Assembly: GCA_031292565.1 (NCBI GenBank)
Contig: JARLGW010000011.1
Coordinates: 209,256-273,255 of the forward strand
Length of the DNA stretch: 64,000 bases
Direction of reading: 5' to 3'
Source: Paludibacteraceae bacterium
Lineage (GTDB): Bacteria > Bacteroidota > Bacteroidia > Bacteroidales > Paludibacteraceae
Position numbers and translations under genes: made by a program. The notes below the pieces were generated by a model. That model saw only the letters and a list, made by a program, of their open reading frames with translations. It was not told the DNA's origin and searched no databases. Position 1 is the stretch's first letter, and each line of letters starts with the position of its first letter. Of the stretch, positions 49,130-56,772 are shown piece by piece.

Positions 49130-50422
49130 ATGAAGAGGTTCTTTATTATTTTGTCATTATTCTTTTGCGGTGTTGTTGCTTTTTCACAAGCAAAAGGTGT
49201 TTTGAGTCAGGTTGTGGATATAGAATGCCACCAGCAGCCCATTGTACGCGTGCTAAAAATGTTGGAAAAAAAATCAGGTGTTGTTTTTTCATATCAAAAT
49301 GAAATTTTCTCATCCAAAGAGATGAAAACCATTGTAATGCATCATAAAAAATTGAATGACGTGCTAATCGCCCTTTTTCAACAAGATAATCTATCCTTTT
49401 ATGCTGTTAAAAATCAAGTAGTTATATATAAACTTCAAACAAGGATTAAGAAAAGTCAGGATCAAACGTCCCTCAAAAATAAAGTCGATTTAAAGAAAAA
49501 AACATTGCCACCCGGTGCACAATCAAATCCTAAACTTTATACAAAAAAAAACAAACAGAAGAAAGATACTGTAATAAGAGTTTTTTACGACACGATATAC
49601 CAGAAACAGGTAGTTGTTAAATACGATACGGTAAAAAAGATTGTTTACGATACCATAAAAAAAACCAAAACCGATAAAGCGCAAAAACAGAAAAACACAC
49701 AGATACCAATATCAACACCAATTCCTACGGATAATGTTATTCATTTTTCCGTTGAACCCGTTTATCAATTAGGTATTAATAAATGGAATAAAACGTATTC
49801 ATCTACAGTTACTTCGGGCAATAACACTGTTTCAATTTCATATAAACTGAACAAGAATTATCGGGTAGGAGTAATTGGGTATGTAACGTGGAGCAACTTT
49901 GTTGTGGGTACCGGCCTCGCGTATAGACAGATGGAGGTAAATTATAACGTGGGCACCACTAAAAAATACACCTACACTGTTTCCGATTCTACTTGGAATC
50001 GCGACACCCTAAAAGTTTTAACTTCCACTAAAACGGGTTATAAAACGGCCAATCATGATAGCATTAACAAATACACCTACATTTCCATTCCTGTGTATGT
50101 AGGTGTGAAACAGGCTCTATCCAAAAAACTTTCGGTTTCTTTCGGTATGACTGCCTGGATTGATGTTTTAACCTCGGCTAGTGGGTATTCGGTCGATTCG
50201 GCAGGAGAGGTTAGTTCCATTAGCAAAAATGATATAGGAAAGGTAAAACTTGAGCTCATGTCTCAATGTAAGTTTGAATATCTAATTATTCCTCAGTTGT
50301 CAGCCTTTGTCAGTCCATATTATTCCATCCCTATCAGAGTGGCTAAAGAAGAAAATGTTTTTACCGTTCAGGATTGGAATTACTTCGGAATAAATTTCGG
50401 AATTTCTTATTATTTCAAGTAA
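49130..50422 (+). CDS. STN-domain outer-membrane beta-barrel protein
   Basis: 430 residues, no exact family recognised. Signal peptide to about residue 20. Residues 25-100 are a secretin/TonB short N-terminal (STN) domain (ECHQQPIVRVLKMLEKKSGV, then VFSYQNEIFSSKEMK). A Lys-rich linker (100-195) has three YDT[IV] units (FYDTIYQ, KYDTVKK, VYDTIKK). The remainder (about 205-430) alternates beta-strands and ends in FGINFGISYYFK, an outer-membrane-barrel C-terminus, but is too short for a TonB-dependent barrel. It lies in one operon with the sigma and anti-sigma genes. It may be the outer-membrane sensor that signals through STN to FecR; this is inferred. Confidence 0.8.
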   Translation: MKRFFIILSLFFCGVVAFSQAKGVLSQVVDIECHQQPIVRVLKMLEKKSGVVFSYQNEIFSSKEMKTIVMHHKKLNDVLIALFQQDNLSFYAVKNQVVIYKLQTRIKKSQDQTSLKNKVDLKKKTLPPGAQSNPKLYTKKNKQKKDTVIRVFYDTIYQKQVVVKYDTVKKIVYDTIKKTKTDKAQKQKNTQIPISTPIPTDNVIHFSVEPVYQLGINKWNKTYSSTVTSGNNTVSISYKLNKNYRVGVIGYVTWSNFVVGTGLAYRQMEVNYNVGTTKKYTYTVSDSTWNRDTLKVLTSTKTGYKTANHDSINKYTYISIPVYVGVKQALSKKLSVSFGMTAWIDVLTSASGYSVDSAGEVSSISKNDIGKVKLELMSQCKFEYLIIPQLSAFVSPYYSIPIRVAKEENVFTVQDWNYFGINFGISYYFK

Positions 50423-50474
50423 GGGTTTTTAGTATCCATTCTGTCATATTTTCCAAAACCTAAAATATGACATT

Positions 50475-51290
50475 ATGAAATGGATTCAAACTGCCGAAAG
50501 AGCATCTACTTTAGAAACTGATAACTATGTGTTGAGCAGATGTAAATCAGTGTATCATTACGCTGCAACCCAAATACAAGGTAAGGTGCTGGAAATTGGT
50601 ACGGGCACCGGATATGGAGTAGATATAATAGCACCTCGTGTTACCGAGTTTTGGACGTTAGACAAGTATCCCACGGAGAATAAATCATTGAACCACGAGC
50701 ATGTAAATTATATACAGCAAAAAGTTCCCCCATTGCTTAATATTCCTTCCAATTATTTTGATTATGTGGTTTGCTTTCAGGTAATAGAGCATATTAAGCC
50801 GGATGAGTTCTTCCTGCAAGAAATAAACCGGGTGCTGAAAAACGACGGGAAATTAATTCTTACCACGCCGAACATAGATAAAACATTGGTGCGGAATCCG
50901 TGGCATGTAAGGGAATACCAAGTGGATGAATTGAAGAAATTGATGATGTCGAATTTTGAAATGGTGGAAATGTATGGTGTGTATGGCAACGATGTGGTGA
51001 ATAGCTATTATGAAGCCAACAAAGCGGCGGTAGAAAAATTGCTAAAACTCGATTTCTTGTCGTTAAACAAAAGATTACCGGGCTTGATGTTGCAATTGCC
51101 TTACGATTTGTGTAACCGGATAAATCGTTATCTTTTAATGCTCAAAGAGAAACAGGAAAAGAAAATTACCGAGAATGATTTTTACTTAAAGGATGTAGAT
51201 GAAAGTTGTTTGGACTTTTTTGTAGTGTCGCAAAAAAGGCATCAACGTAATGCCCAATCATTATTTTGCATAAAGGATATTGCTTGTTGA
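50475..51290 (+). CDS. class I SAM-dependent methyltransferase
   Basis: 271 residues. Methyltransf_11-type core: motif I KVLEIGTGTGYGVDIIAPRV near residue 38, TLDKYP acidic strand, and motif post-II NYFDYVVCFQVIEHIKPDEF near 95, then LKNDGKLILTTPNID. The C-terminal 120 residues are helical and basic (KQEKKITENDF). Similar proteins methylate sugars or lipids of surface glycans, but the substrate is not identifiable. 52 bases after the STN-barrel gene; it may or may not be co-transcribed. A terminator follows. Confidence 0.87.
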   Translation: MKWIQTAERASTLETDNYVLSRCKSVYHYAATQIQGKVLEIGTGTGYGVDIIAPRVTEFWTLDKYPTENKSLNHEHVNYIQQKVPPLLNIPSNYFDYVVCFQVIEHIKPDEFFLQEINRVLKNDGKLILTTPNIDKTLVRNPWHVREYQVDELKKLMMSNFEMVEMYGVYGNDVVNSYYEANKAAVEKLLKLDFLSLNKRLPGLMLQLPYDLCNRINRYLLMLKEKQEKKITENDFYLKDVDESCLDFFVVSQKRHQRNAQSLFCIKDIAC

Positions 51291-51344
51291 TTTTATAGCT
51301 TAGTTAATAAAAAACGAAAAGCATACTTCTACGTACTGAAGTAT

Positions 51345-51373
51345 AAAAGCGAAGTCTAAGGCTTCGCTTTTTT
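51345..51373 (+). terminator. terminator after the methyltransferase
   Basis: aaaagcgaagtct pairs with aggcttcgctttt (one mismatch or wobble near the loop), followed by T-run. Confidence 0.8.
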
Positions 51374-51390
51374 GTTGGTATCGAAATTTG

Positions 51391-51398
51391 TATATTTG
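51391..51398 (+). promoter_or_regulatory. -7 element for the LysR gene
   Basis: TATATTTG, 22 bases before the start at 51421; TTTG at 51371 could be the -33 box with a short 16-base spacer. Confidence 0.55.
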
Positions 51399-51420
51399 TT
51401 CTAACTAAATAGCAGAAGAT

Positions 51421-52314
51421 ATGGATTTTCGTTTGCGAGTATTTGAATCCGTTGCCAACAATAAAAGCTTTACGCGTGCGGCGGAAGAGTTGCATATATC
51501 GCAACCAGCCATCAGTAAGCATATTCAGGAATTGGAGGCTTTGTATCAGGTGTGTTTGTTTGAACGTACCGCCGGGGCTAACGTGAGAATCACCAAGGAA
51601 GGTGAGCTGTTGTTACTGCACGCGCAGCGTATTTTGGATGCTTACAGGCAGATGGAATACGAGATGAACCTACTCACAGCTCATTTCGCAGGCGAACTCC
51701 GTATAGGTGCCAGCTCCACTATTTCGCAATACGTGTTGCCACCTATATTAGCTTCTTTCTTGAAAAAATTTCCACAAGTGAAGCTCACGGTGATTAGCGG
51801 CAACAGCTTGCAGATAGAAAAAGCCCTTTTAGCTAAAAAAATTGATTTGGGCTTGGTGGAAGGAGTTGGCAAACAACTTAACCTAAAATACAGTCCTTTT
51901 CTGAAAGACGAACTGGTGGCGATTACTTCTGTGAAGAGTAACATAGCCCGGTTCGACGAAATAGACATCAAGCAGCTTCAACGCATGCCGTTGGTAGTAA
52001 GAGAAAACGGTTCGGGCACGTTGGACGTTATTAAGGCGGAATTGCAACGGCAAGGATTGCGATTGTCCGACCTCTCTGTAATGATGCAATTGGGTAGCAC
52101 CGAGAGCATCAAGTTGTTTTTGGAGAACACGGATAGTTTGGGCATCGTTTCCATCCGTTCCGTGTCGAAGGACATTTATAGCGGACGGTTCAAAGTCGTT
52201 GATATAAAGGGTATGGAATTTCTGCGTATGTTCCAGTTTATCGTGTTGCAAGGTAAAAGCGGGGGCATTGAAGAAGACTTTATGCGCTTTGCTCTGCACG
52301 CGGCAAATTCATAA
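51421..52314 (+). CDS. LysR-family transcriptional regulator
   Basis: 297 residues. N-terminal winged HTH: FRLRVFESVANNKSFTRAAE then ELHISQPAISKHIQELE. The effector domain (about 90-295) begins LRIGASSTISQYVLPPILAS and includes RENGSGTLDVI and the LGSTESIKLFLENTDSLGIV region. It most resembles the CysB/CbbR-like activators next to YeiH genes. It should control the downstream transporter, whose promoter lies in the 87-base gap. Same-strand tandem arrangement, not divergent. Confidence 0.92.
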   Translation: MDFRLRVFESVANNKSFTRAAEELHISQPAISKHIQELEALYQVCLFERTAGANVRITKEGELLLLHAQRILDAYRQMEYEMNLLTAHFAGELRIGASSTISQYVLPPILASFLKKFPQVKLTVISGNSLQIEKALLAKKIDLGLVEGVGKQLNLKYSPFLKDELVAITSVKSNIARFDEIDIKQLQRMPLVVRENGSGTLDVIKAELQRQGLRLSDLSVMMQLGSTESIKLFLENTDSLGIVSIRSVSKDIYSGRFKVVDIKGMEFLRMFQFIVLQGKSGGIEEDFMRFALHAANS

Positions 52315-52368
52315 CTTTTGGTTATAGTATATCGATTTTTATTATTTTTCTACTTGAAAATCAGGACG

Positions 52369-52376
52369 TAACTTTG
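52369..52376 (+). promoter_or_regulatory. -7 element for the YeiH-family gene
   Basis: TAACTTTG, 25 bases before the ATG at 52402. A LysR operator would be expected within the 40 bases before it; no clear T-N11-A dyad is claimed. Confidence 0.5.
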
Positions 52377-52401
52377 TGCTGTTAATCAAAAACAAAAAGT
52401 T

Positions 52402-53343
52402 ATGTTCGCCAATCAATCTTTCCATCCTGCCCTAGCTCGAATCTTGTTCGTCCTGTTGGCCGTGTTATCCGTGTTGCCGTTTATTTCTCCATCCATAGCC
52501 CTTGTGTCAGGCATCGTGTTGTCATTCCTGTTAGGAAATCCCGACCCTGTTTTTTCCAAGAAGGTATCCGGCAAATTGCTCAAAGTAGCGGTAGTTTGCC
52601 TTGGCTTTGGCATTAATTTGCAGGAAGCCATGCAAACGGGTAAAAGCGGTTTCCTCATCACCCTGTGCAGTGTCACTATTGTAATGCTGCTCGGCTATTG
52701 GCTGGGGCGCAGGTATAAACTCACCCGCACGTCTTCTTATCTTATTTCGGCAGGAACTGCTATTTGTGGTGGTAGTGCCATTGCTGCGGTTGCACCCGTA
52801 ATCAAGGCTAAGGATGAGGATATATCTATATCGCTGGTTACTATTTTCACACTCAATGCTGTGGCGTTGGTGCTGTTCCCCTTGCTAGGTCATTTAATTG
52901 GGCTCAACCAGCACCAGTTCGGGATGTGGGCAGCTATTTCCATTCACGACACCAGTTCGGTGGTAGGAGCGGGGGCTGCCTATGGCCCCGAAGCGTTGAA
53001 AGTGGCTACCACGGTGAAGCTTACCCGTGCGCTGTGGATAATTCCACTGGTGTTTGTTTCCGCCCTGTTTTTCCGTACGGATAGTAAAAAAATAAGCATC
53101 CCCTGGTTTATTCTGTTCTTCGTGTTGGCTATGGTGGCTTCGGCCTATTTACCATTGCCGGGGTGGTTTACGCAAGGTATCGTGTATCTTTCTAAACGCA
53201 TGCTTACGCTTACGTTGTTTCTAATAGGTGCCGGCTTATCCCGTTCGGCTATCCGCACCGTGGGCTATAAACCGATGCTGATGGGGGTAAGCCTGTGGGT
53301 TGTAATAGGTGTGCTCGGTTTGGTGGTATCGTTATGCTGGTAA
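52402..53343 (+). CDS. YeiH/UPF0324 family putative sulfate exporter
   Basis: 313 residues, about ten membrane helices. The family block LLKVAVVCLGFGINLQEAMQ, LISAGTAICGGSAIAAVAPV and WAAISIHDTSSVVGAGAAYG followed by VKLTRALWIIPLVF is clear. These proteins are annotated as putative sulfate exporters, mostly from context with LysR regulators and sulfur metabolism; experimental support is thin. The LysR gene directly upstream fits that pattern. A terminator follows. Confidence 0.9.
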   Translation: MFANQSFHPALARILFVLLAVLSVLPFISPSIALVSGIVLSFLLGNPDPVFSKKVSGKLLKVAVVCLGFGINLQEAMQTGKSGFLITLCSVTIVMLLGYWLGRRYKLTRTSSYLISAGTAICGGSAIAAVAPVIKAKDEDISISLVTIFTLNAVALVLFPLLGHLIGLNQHQFGMWAAISIHDTSSVVGAGAAYGPEALKVATTVKLTRALWIIPLVFVSALFFRTDSKKISIPWFILFFVLAMVASAYLPLPGWFTQGIVYLSKRMLTLTLFLIGAGLSRSAIRTVGYKPMLMGVSLWVVIGVLGLVVSLCW

Positions 53344-53374
53344 GCAGTAGTATAATTATACATCTTGTAAAATG

Positions 53375-53413
53375 GCAAAAGAGCGGTTCATTGATCCGCT
53401 CTTTTGCTATTTT
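53375..53413 (+). terminator. terminator after the YeiH-family gene
   Basis: gcaaaagagcgg and ccgctcttttgc pair perfectly over 12 bases, 31 bases after the stop. Confidence 0.85.
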
Positions 53414-53488
53414 ATAGTGAATCGGTTTGAACTTTCTTTCAATATATTCTCGCCTCTCTCTTTGATGTTGTCCAGCATCTTTTTTATT

Positions 53489-53550
53489 AAAAAGTACCAT
53501 AGTCTTTATAAAAAGTACCATGACTATGGTGGCTTTGCAAAATATCTTTG
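53489..53550 (+). promoter_or_regulatory. operator-like repeats and -7 element of a small transcription unit
   Basis: aaaaagtaccat occurs twice, 21 bases apart (53489-53500 and 53510-53521). Overlapping it, accatagtc (53496-53504) and gactatggt (53522-53530) are perfect inverted halves. Thirteen bases on, TATCTTTG at 53543-53550 is an exact -7 element. Two helical turns between direct repeats placed at the -33 position suggest a regulator site. Confidence 0.55.
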
Positions 53551-53579
53551 TAGAAACAAAATTCTAAGAATATATAAGA

Positions 53580-53756
53580 ATGGTTATGGTGGTGACTTTT
53601 GTTCTATATCAATATAATTGGCTATTACTCTTTGGAGTTTGCTTTACAGTAGTCGTTTTTCAGCTTATATCAACCCATCCCCACCGTAAGGAAAAATCAT
53701 TTGTAGCTAAATGTCCTGGGGCTTGGGTTGATATTTCTCCACCACGTTTTTCCTAG
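53580..53756 (+). CDS. 58-residue putative small membrane protein
   Basis: An ATG at 53580 opens 58 codons to TAG at 53754. It begins MVMVVTFVLYQYNWLLLFGV and continues hydrophobic to about residue 30, enough for one membrane helix, then turns basic and ends with CPGAWVDISPPRFS. A -7 element lies 30 bases upstream and a terminator-like hairpin begins at the base after the stop, so promoter, frame and terminator fit together closely. Against it: no Shine-Dalgarno site, no known family, and the second half of the frame also folds as a long RNA hairpin (53667-53734), so the unit might instead be a small RNA. Confidence 0.42.
   Translation: MVMVVTFVLYQYNWLLLFGVCFTVVVFQLISTHPHRKEKSFVAKCPGAWVDISPPRFS
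53667..53734 (+). ncRNA. candidate structured RNA within the small unit
   Basis: atatcaaccca (53667-53677) pairs perfectly with tgggttgatat (53724-53734). Inside, cccca (53679-53683) pairs with tgggg (53717-53721), gga (53690-53692) with tcc (53714-53716), and cattt (53698-53702) with aaatg (53709-53713). The 3' strand is almost continuously paired; the bulges are on the 5' side. It may be a structured leader, a small RNA body, or coincidence inside the 58-codon frame. Confidence 0.35.
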
Positions 53757-53808
53757 AATAGTACCGCTGTTTTTTCTAGCTAATGGCGGTGCTATTTTAT
53801 CCTTTTTT
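53757..53808 (+). terminator. terminator-like hairpin closing the small unit
   Basis: aatagtaccgc (53757-53767) pairs with gcggtgctatt (53786-53796) with one wobble; ttttatccttttttg follows. It starts directly after the TAG at 53754-53756. Confidence 0.6.
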
Positions 53809-53835
53809 GTTAAAAAATAAATATAAAATAAAATC

Positions 53836-54156
53836 ATGAAAGTTAATATTGCAATTTTTAAAAATATTTTCCTACTGATAGCTTTTTTTTCTGTAGAGAA
53901 TGCTTATTGCCGTTCCTATCCGTCAACAATATATGAGTCTTCAAATATTTCACAAAAAGAAGGAATAGCAGATACAACAAATAGCGTATCGTCGGTTAGC
54001 TTGGGCGATGAGACCAATGCCGTTTCCATTGGCGATGGGGTTATTCCTTTTAGCCTAGCAGCCTCCGTATATTGTATTATTTTGATACGAAGAAGGAGAA
54101 GAAATCATATTGAATTAAATGATAAAGACTTAGAAAAAGAGAAAATAAGAATGTAA
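53836..54156 (+). CDS. small exported protein with Arg-rich C-terminal anchor
   Basis: 106 residues, no family recognised with certainty. Signal peptide to about residue 24 (LLIAFFSVENAYC). A Ser/Thr-rich extracytoplasmic stretch follows, then GDGVIPFSLAASVYCIILI, a membrane segment directly followed by five arginines and a charged tail (NHIELNDKDLEKEKIRM). The glycine-aspartate-glycine motif, one helix and basic cluster recall C-terminal sorting signals cut by exosortase-like enzymes in Bacteroidota, but the extra 17-residue tail is unusual. Alternatively it is a plain single-pass protein with cytoplasmic tail. No sortase gene is near. Gene follows the small unit above by 28 bases from its hairpin's tail. 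Confidence 0.65.
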   Translation: MKVNIAIFKNIFLLIAFFSVENAYCRSYPSTIYESSNISQKEGIADTTNSVSSVSLGDETNAVSIGDGVIPFSLAASVYCIILIRRRRRNHIELNDKDLEKEKIRM

Positions 54157-54540
54157 TTGTTTGTATTTCAAAATAATGTAATGAACTTGTAGTAATACCT
54201 AAAAGATTTTAATAAGAATATATAACTTTAAGTTATTAGCTATTACTTTTTGTTATAATTTGACTCTACAAAAGCTAAGTAGATTTGTGAAATGTAGAAA
54301 CAGAAACAAGGTTTTGTGAAGTAGAATAGGGATTTTAATCTTGTTAAGATTAAAATTGTTTTTGTTTTAAGATTGTTTGTTGTACACGTGTTGTTGTGTT
54401 GGATGTTTCTTTTATTACGCTTCTTGAAAAAGTGTTTTATCTGCAGTTCAAAGAAACTGTGAGGTTACCGTTTAACGTTGTTAAGTGGTAAAAGCTTTGC
54501 ATTCGGTGCAACTGTTTATATCCGTTGCTATCCTGTAAAG
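54157..54540 (+). promoter_or_regulatory. long control region and leader of the AraC gene
   Basis: 384 AT-rich bases without a convincing gene. TTTG at 54259-54262 and TAGATTTG at 54280-54287 give a -33/-7 pair with a 17-base spacer. The predicted transcript would have a leader of about 245 bases. attttaatctt (54332-54342) and aagattaaaat (54346-54356) form an 11-base AT-only hairpin followed by tgtttttgtttt, which could be a weak attenuating stop. Confidence 0.4.
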
Positions 54541-55395
54541 ATGAACATTAATTCCAAAAACAAAGAAATCCCTGTACATACTATCTCAGCGGTGGCATCA
54601 TGTAAAAATATGTTGCCGTATTATTATATTAGTCGTTTTGATACTACAAGAAAAATAAGGCTGCCCCATATACATGATTATTATGCTATTTTTTTGTTTG
54701 AGGAAGGCCGTGGAATTAATGTAATAGATTTTAAAGAATATCCGATTAAGCCTCGAAGATTATTTTTTATGTATCCGGGGCAAATTCATAACTGGTCTCA
54801 TCATATTGATATAACTGGTTTTGTACTCGTTTTTCACGAGTTTTGTTTGCGAAAGGAACAACTGGATTTAAGATGGTTTCAACATACACCGTATGTTGAT
54901 ATTCCAATGGCCGAGATTCGATTCTTTAAGGATTTGTTTGTTCATTTAATAGATGAATACGAACATTTAAAGGATTATTCGGAGAATCATATTGCTGTTT
55001 CGTTGGATTACTTGCTTTCTTTATTAGAATATTTGTTTCGCCAACAGTATGGGTTGAATGCAGAATCCGTCAACTCAAAATTATATCAATTCAGGCAATT
55101 GATTAACAATACCATAACTGAAAACATTTCGGTGGAAGATTATGCATGCAGGTTAAAACTATCTGTGTATGAATTAAATAGAATATGTAAGAAATCGGTA
55201 GCGGTAAGTGCCAAACAATTTATTCTTGTGCAAAAATTAACGGAAGCCAAACGCCTATTGCTTTATTCTGATCTGAATGTGGCCGAGGTTGCCTATCATT
55301 TAGGGTTTGAAGATAATTCGTATTTCACCAAATTTTTCAAGCAAAAAACAGGCTATACACCAACTCATTTTGTAGAAACTCACCGAGGAAAATAA
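54541..55395 (+). CDS. AraC-family transcriptional regulator
   Basis: 284 residues from ATG 54541; a TTG start at 54478 would add 21 residues unlike the family. N-terminal cupin-type effector domain (about 25-160: RLPHIHDYYAIFLFEEGRGI, PRRLFFMYPGQIHNWSHHID) and C-terminal double HTH (about 190-284: NISVEDYACRLKLSVYELNR, LNVAEVAYHLGFEDNSYFTK, FFKQKTGYTPTHF). Typical of single-component sensors of sugars or small aromatic molecules. It could regulate the small exported protein upstream or genes elsewhere; no target is proven. Confidence 0.92.
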   Translation: MNINSKNKEIPVHTISAVASCKNMLPYYYISRFDTTRKIRLPHIHDYYAIFLFEEGRGINVIDFKEYPIKPRRLFFMYPGQIHNWSHHIDITGFVLVFHEFCLRKEQLDLRWFQHTPYVDIPMAEIRFFKDLFVHLIDEYEHLKDYSENHIAVSLDYLLSLLEYLFRQQYGLNAESVNSKLYQFRQLINNTITENISVEDYACRLKLSVYELNRICKKSVAVSAKQFILVQKLTEAKRLLLYSDLNVAEVAYHLGFEDNSYFTKFFKQKTGYTPTHFVETHRGK

Positions 55396-55422
55396 TTTTA
55401 GTGCCGGTTATATAAACCAGCA

Positions 55423-55471
55423 AAAGGGACTATTGATTTTTTTCAACAGTCCCTTTGGTTTTGTTTTTTTT
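55423..55471. terminator. terminator between the AraC gene and the facing small gene
   Basis: aaagggactattga pairs with tcaacagtcccttt (one wobble) around a T-rich loop; a T-rich tract follows on the plus strand. It probably serves AraC and, less strongly, the leftward gene ending at 55481. Confidence 0.75.
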
Positions 55472-55480
55472 ACTTTAATT

Positions 55481-55744
55481 CTATTCAGCTTTTGGAGCTA
55501 ATTTTTTTACTTTTTTTTCTGCTCTTTTTTCCTTTAGCTTTTGTTTCTTTTCTTTGTTTTCTTGTTTCTTTTCAACCCGTTCTTCTTTTCTGACTTCTTT
55601 TTTCGCTTCTCTTTTTTCTCTTTTAGCTTCTTTTTTCTCGGCTTTGATAGATGGATCTCCTGGCTGAATTTGTGCTGAAACGCTAGGTGTAATTAATGAT
55701 AATGCAATTACACCGGCTACTGTTAATAAAGCAATTTTTTTCAT
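55481..55744 (-). CDS. Lys/Glu-rich small exported protein, paralogue 1
   Basis: 87 residues. Signal peptide MKKIALLTVAGVIALSLI with cleavage near PSVSAQ, then IQPGDPSIKAEKKEAKREKR and a highly charged Lys/Glu/Arg/Ala tail likely to form a single long helix or stay disordered (KEKKQKLKEKRAEKKVKK). It is the sister of the protein at 56773: signal peptides match at 21 of the first 25 or so positions and tails share AEKKEAK units. A sigma-54-type promoter lies 75-91 bases upstream. Function unknown; a periplasmic polyelectrolyte, lipid- or nucleic-acid-binding protein, or stress-protectant is possible. Confidence 0.78.
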   Translation of the reverse strand: MKKIALLTVAGVIALSLITPSVSAQIQPGDPSIKAEKKEAKREKREAKKEVRKEERVEKKQENKEKKQKLKEKRAEKKVKKLAPKAE

Positions 55745-55819
55745 GGCGGCTAAAATTTTAATGTTGAATCCTAATTGATTTTTGAATGAGCTTTTCTAAA
55801 AAATCTCAATATGTTAAAA

Positions 55820-55835
55820 TGCAAGCATCGTGCCA
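55820..55835 (-). promoter_or_regulatory. sigma-54 (RpoN) type promoter for paralogue 1
   Basis: On the minus strand TGGCACGATGCTTGCA equals the -24/-12 consensus TGGCACG-N4-TTGCA exactly. The predicted start near 55809 leaves a leader of about 65 bases. An activator would be needed; none is in the window. Confidence 0.82.
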
Positions 55836-55866
55836 TAGGGTTGAATGGCAAAATATTTTTTACTAG

Positions 55867-56688
55867 CTAAAAATAAGCAGCTACCGAGGCATTGTACAAC
55901 GGCCCCACAAAGGTTGATGAACTAGCGGGGTCTAAATTATAAATCAGAAAAGTGGACAGGCCGAATCCAAACCAGTTAATTCTGTATTTTGCAGAAATTA
56001 AAGAATAAGCACTGGTAAATTTAAAGCCGGGATCGTTTGACTCCGAATTAGCTATGGCAATTCTATTATCGTAATTCGTGGTTCCGGCAAAACAACCCAA
56101 GGTGAGCGGTATGATAATTTTGTCTTCCGGGGTAAAAATATGATGAATAATAAACACTTTTGTTAAGTCGAAACTTACGGTGTAATCAGGTTTTTTTGTT
56201 TTTCCAAATTCGCACATATATGATAATGAGGGAGTAACAACATCATTGTCCCACGATGTGTTAAGAGCAACTGTGTGTGGGTTACTACCTGCATTTTGAG
56301 AGGTGTTGGAATATTTACTGTAAGTATATTCGCCTCCAATATTCAATCCGTTGTTAAAGCTATAGTCGTAACCTATATCAAAAGTTATATTTTCAATTTT
56401 TTTTGGTGAAACAACCTTGGTCGTTTTTTTTGTTGTTACTGTGTCTTTACCTTCGGTGTTGTCAAGAATTAAATAAAGACTGGTGTAGAAGCCACATGAA
56501 TTGTTGTAACTGAAATATGGTTTTATATTTACGCTACCCGTGTTGGATGTAGCCGTACCGTTTTGAGTTATTGTATTGCCCACGTAGGTGGCTATTTTAA
56601 AGTCATCATCCAAATCTTTGGAGTAAATAGATATGTTACAGATAGTAAGAAGCAGTAGTAAAAAAAAACTAGAGGCTAATTTTTTCAT
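55867..56688 (-). CDS. outer-membrane beta-barrel protein
   Basis: 273 residues, not assigned to a known family. Signal peptide MKKLASSFFLLLLLTICNIS, then alternating amphipathic beta-strands throughout (FDIGYDYSFNNGLNIGGEYT; TVSFDLTKVFIIHHIF; YRINWFGFGLSTFLIYN) and a terminal Phe (NASVAAYF), the usual outer-membrane barrel signature. About 10-12 strands are likely. A charged segment TVTTKKTTKVVSPKK sits in a probable surface or periplasmic loop. It lies between the two Lys/Glu-rich genes on the same strand, but a terminator (56712-56750) separates it from the upstream one, so it needs its own promoter. Confidence 0.78.
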   Translation of the reverse strand: MKKLASSFFLLLLLTICNISIYSKDLDDDFKIATYVGNTITQNGTATSNTGSVNIKPYFSYNNSCGFYTSLYLILDNTEGKDTVTTKKTTKVVSPKKIENITFDIGYDYSFNNGLNIGGEYTYSKYSNTSQNAGSNPHTVALNTSWDNDVVTPSLSYMCEFGKTKKPDYTVSFDLTKVFIIHHIFTPEDKIIIPLTLGCFAGTTNYDNRIAIANSESNDPGFKFTSAYSLISAKYRINWFGFGLSTFLIYNLDPASSSTFVGPLYNASVAAYF

Positions 56689-56711
56689 ATCTTATCCGTT
56701 TGAATAGGTAT

Positions 56712-56750
56712 TATAAAAATACAGGGTTGTTTTGTAAAAAAACAACCCTG
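56712..56750 (-). terminator. terminator after paralogue 2
   Basis: cagggttgttt (56722-56732) pairs with aaacaaccctg (56740-56750). On the minus strand it follows the stop at 56773 and leads into tatttttat. Confidence 0.75.
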
Positions 56751-56772
56751 CGTTTTAGCTGATAAAAATTAT

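Noticed and set aside
53557..53835. Riboswitch controlling the 53836 gene by attenuation
   Set aside because: The order hairpin-then-terminator suggests it, but I found only a 5-base alternative pairing (caccg with cggtg) and a better explanation in a separate small unit; kept only as a structured-RNA candidate.
54412..54540. Short frame upstream of the AraC start (TTG initiated)
   Set aside because: No ATG, no promoter spacing and no likeness to any protein; treated as leader.
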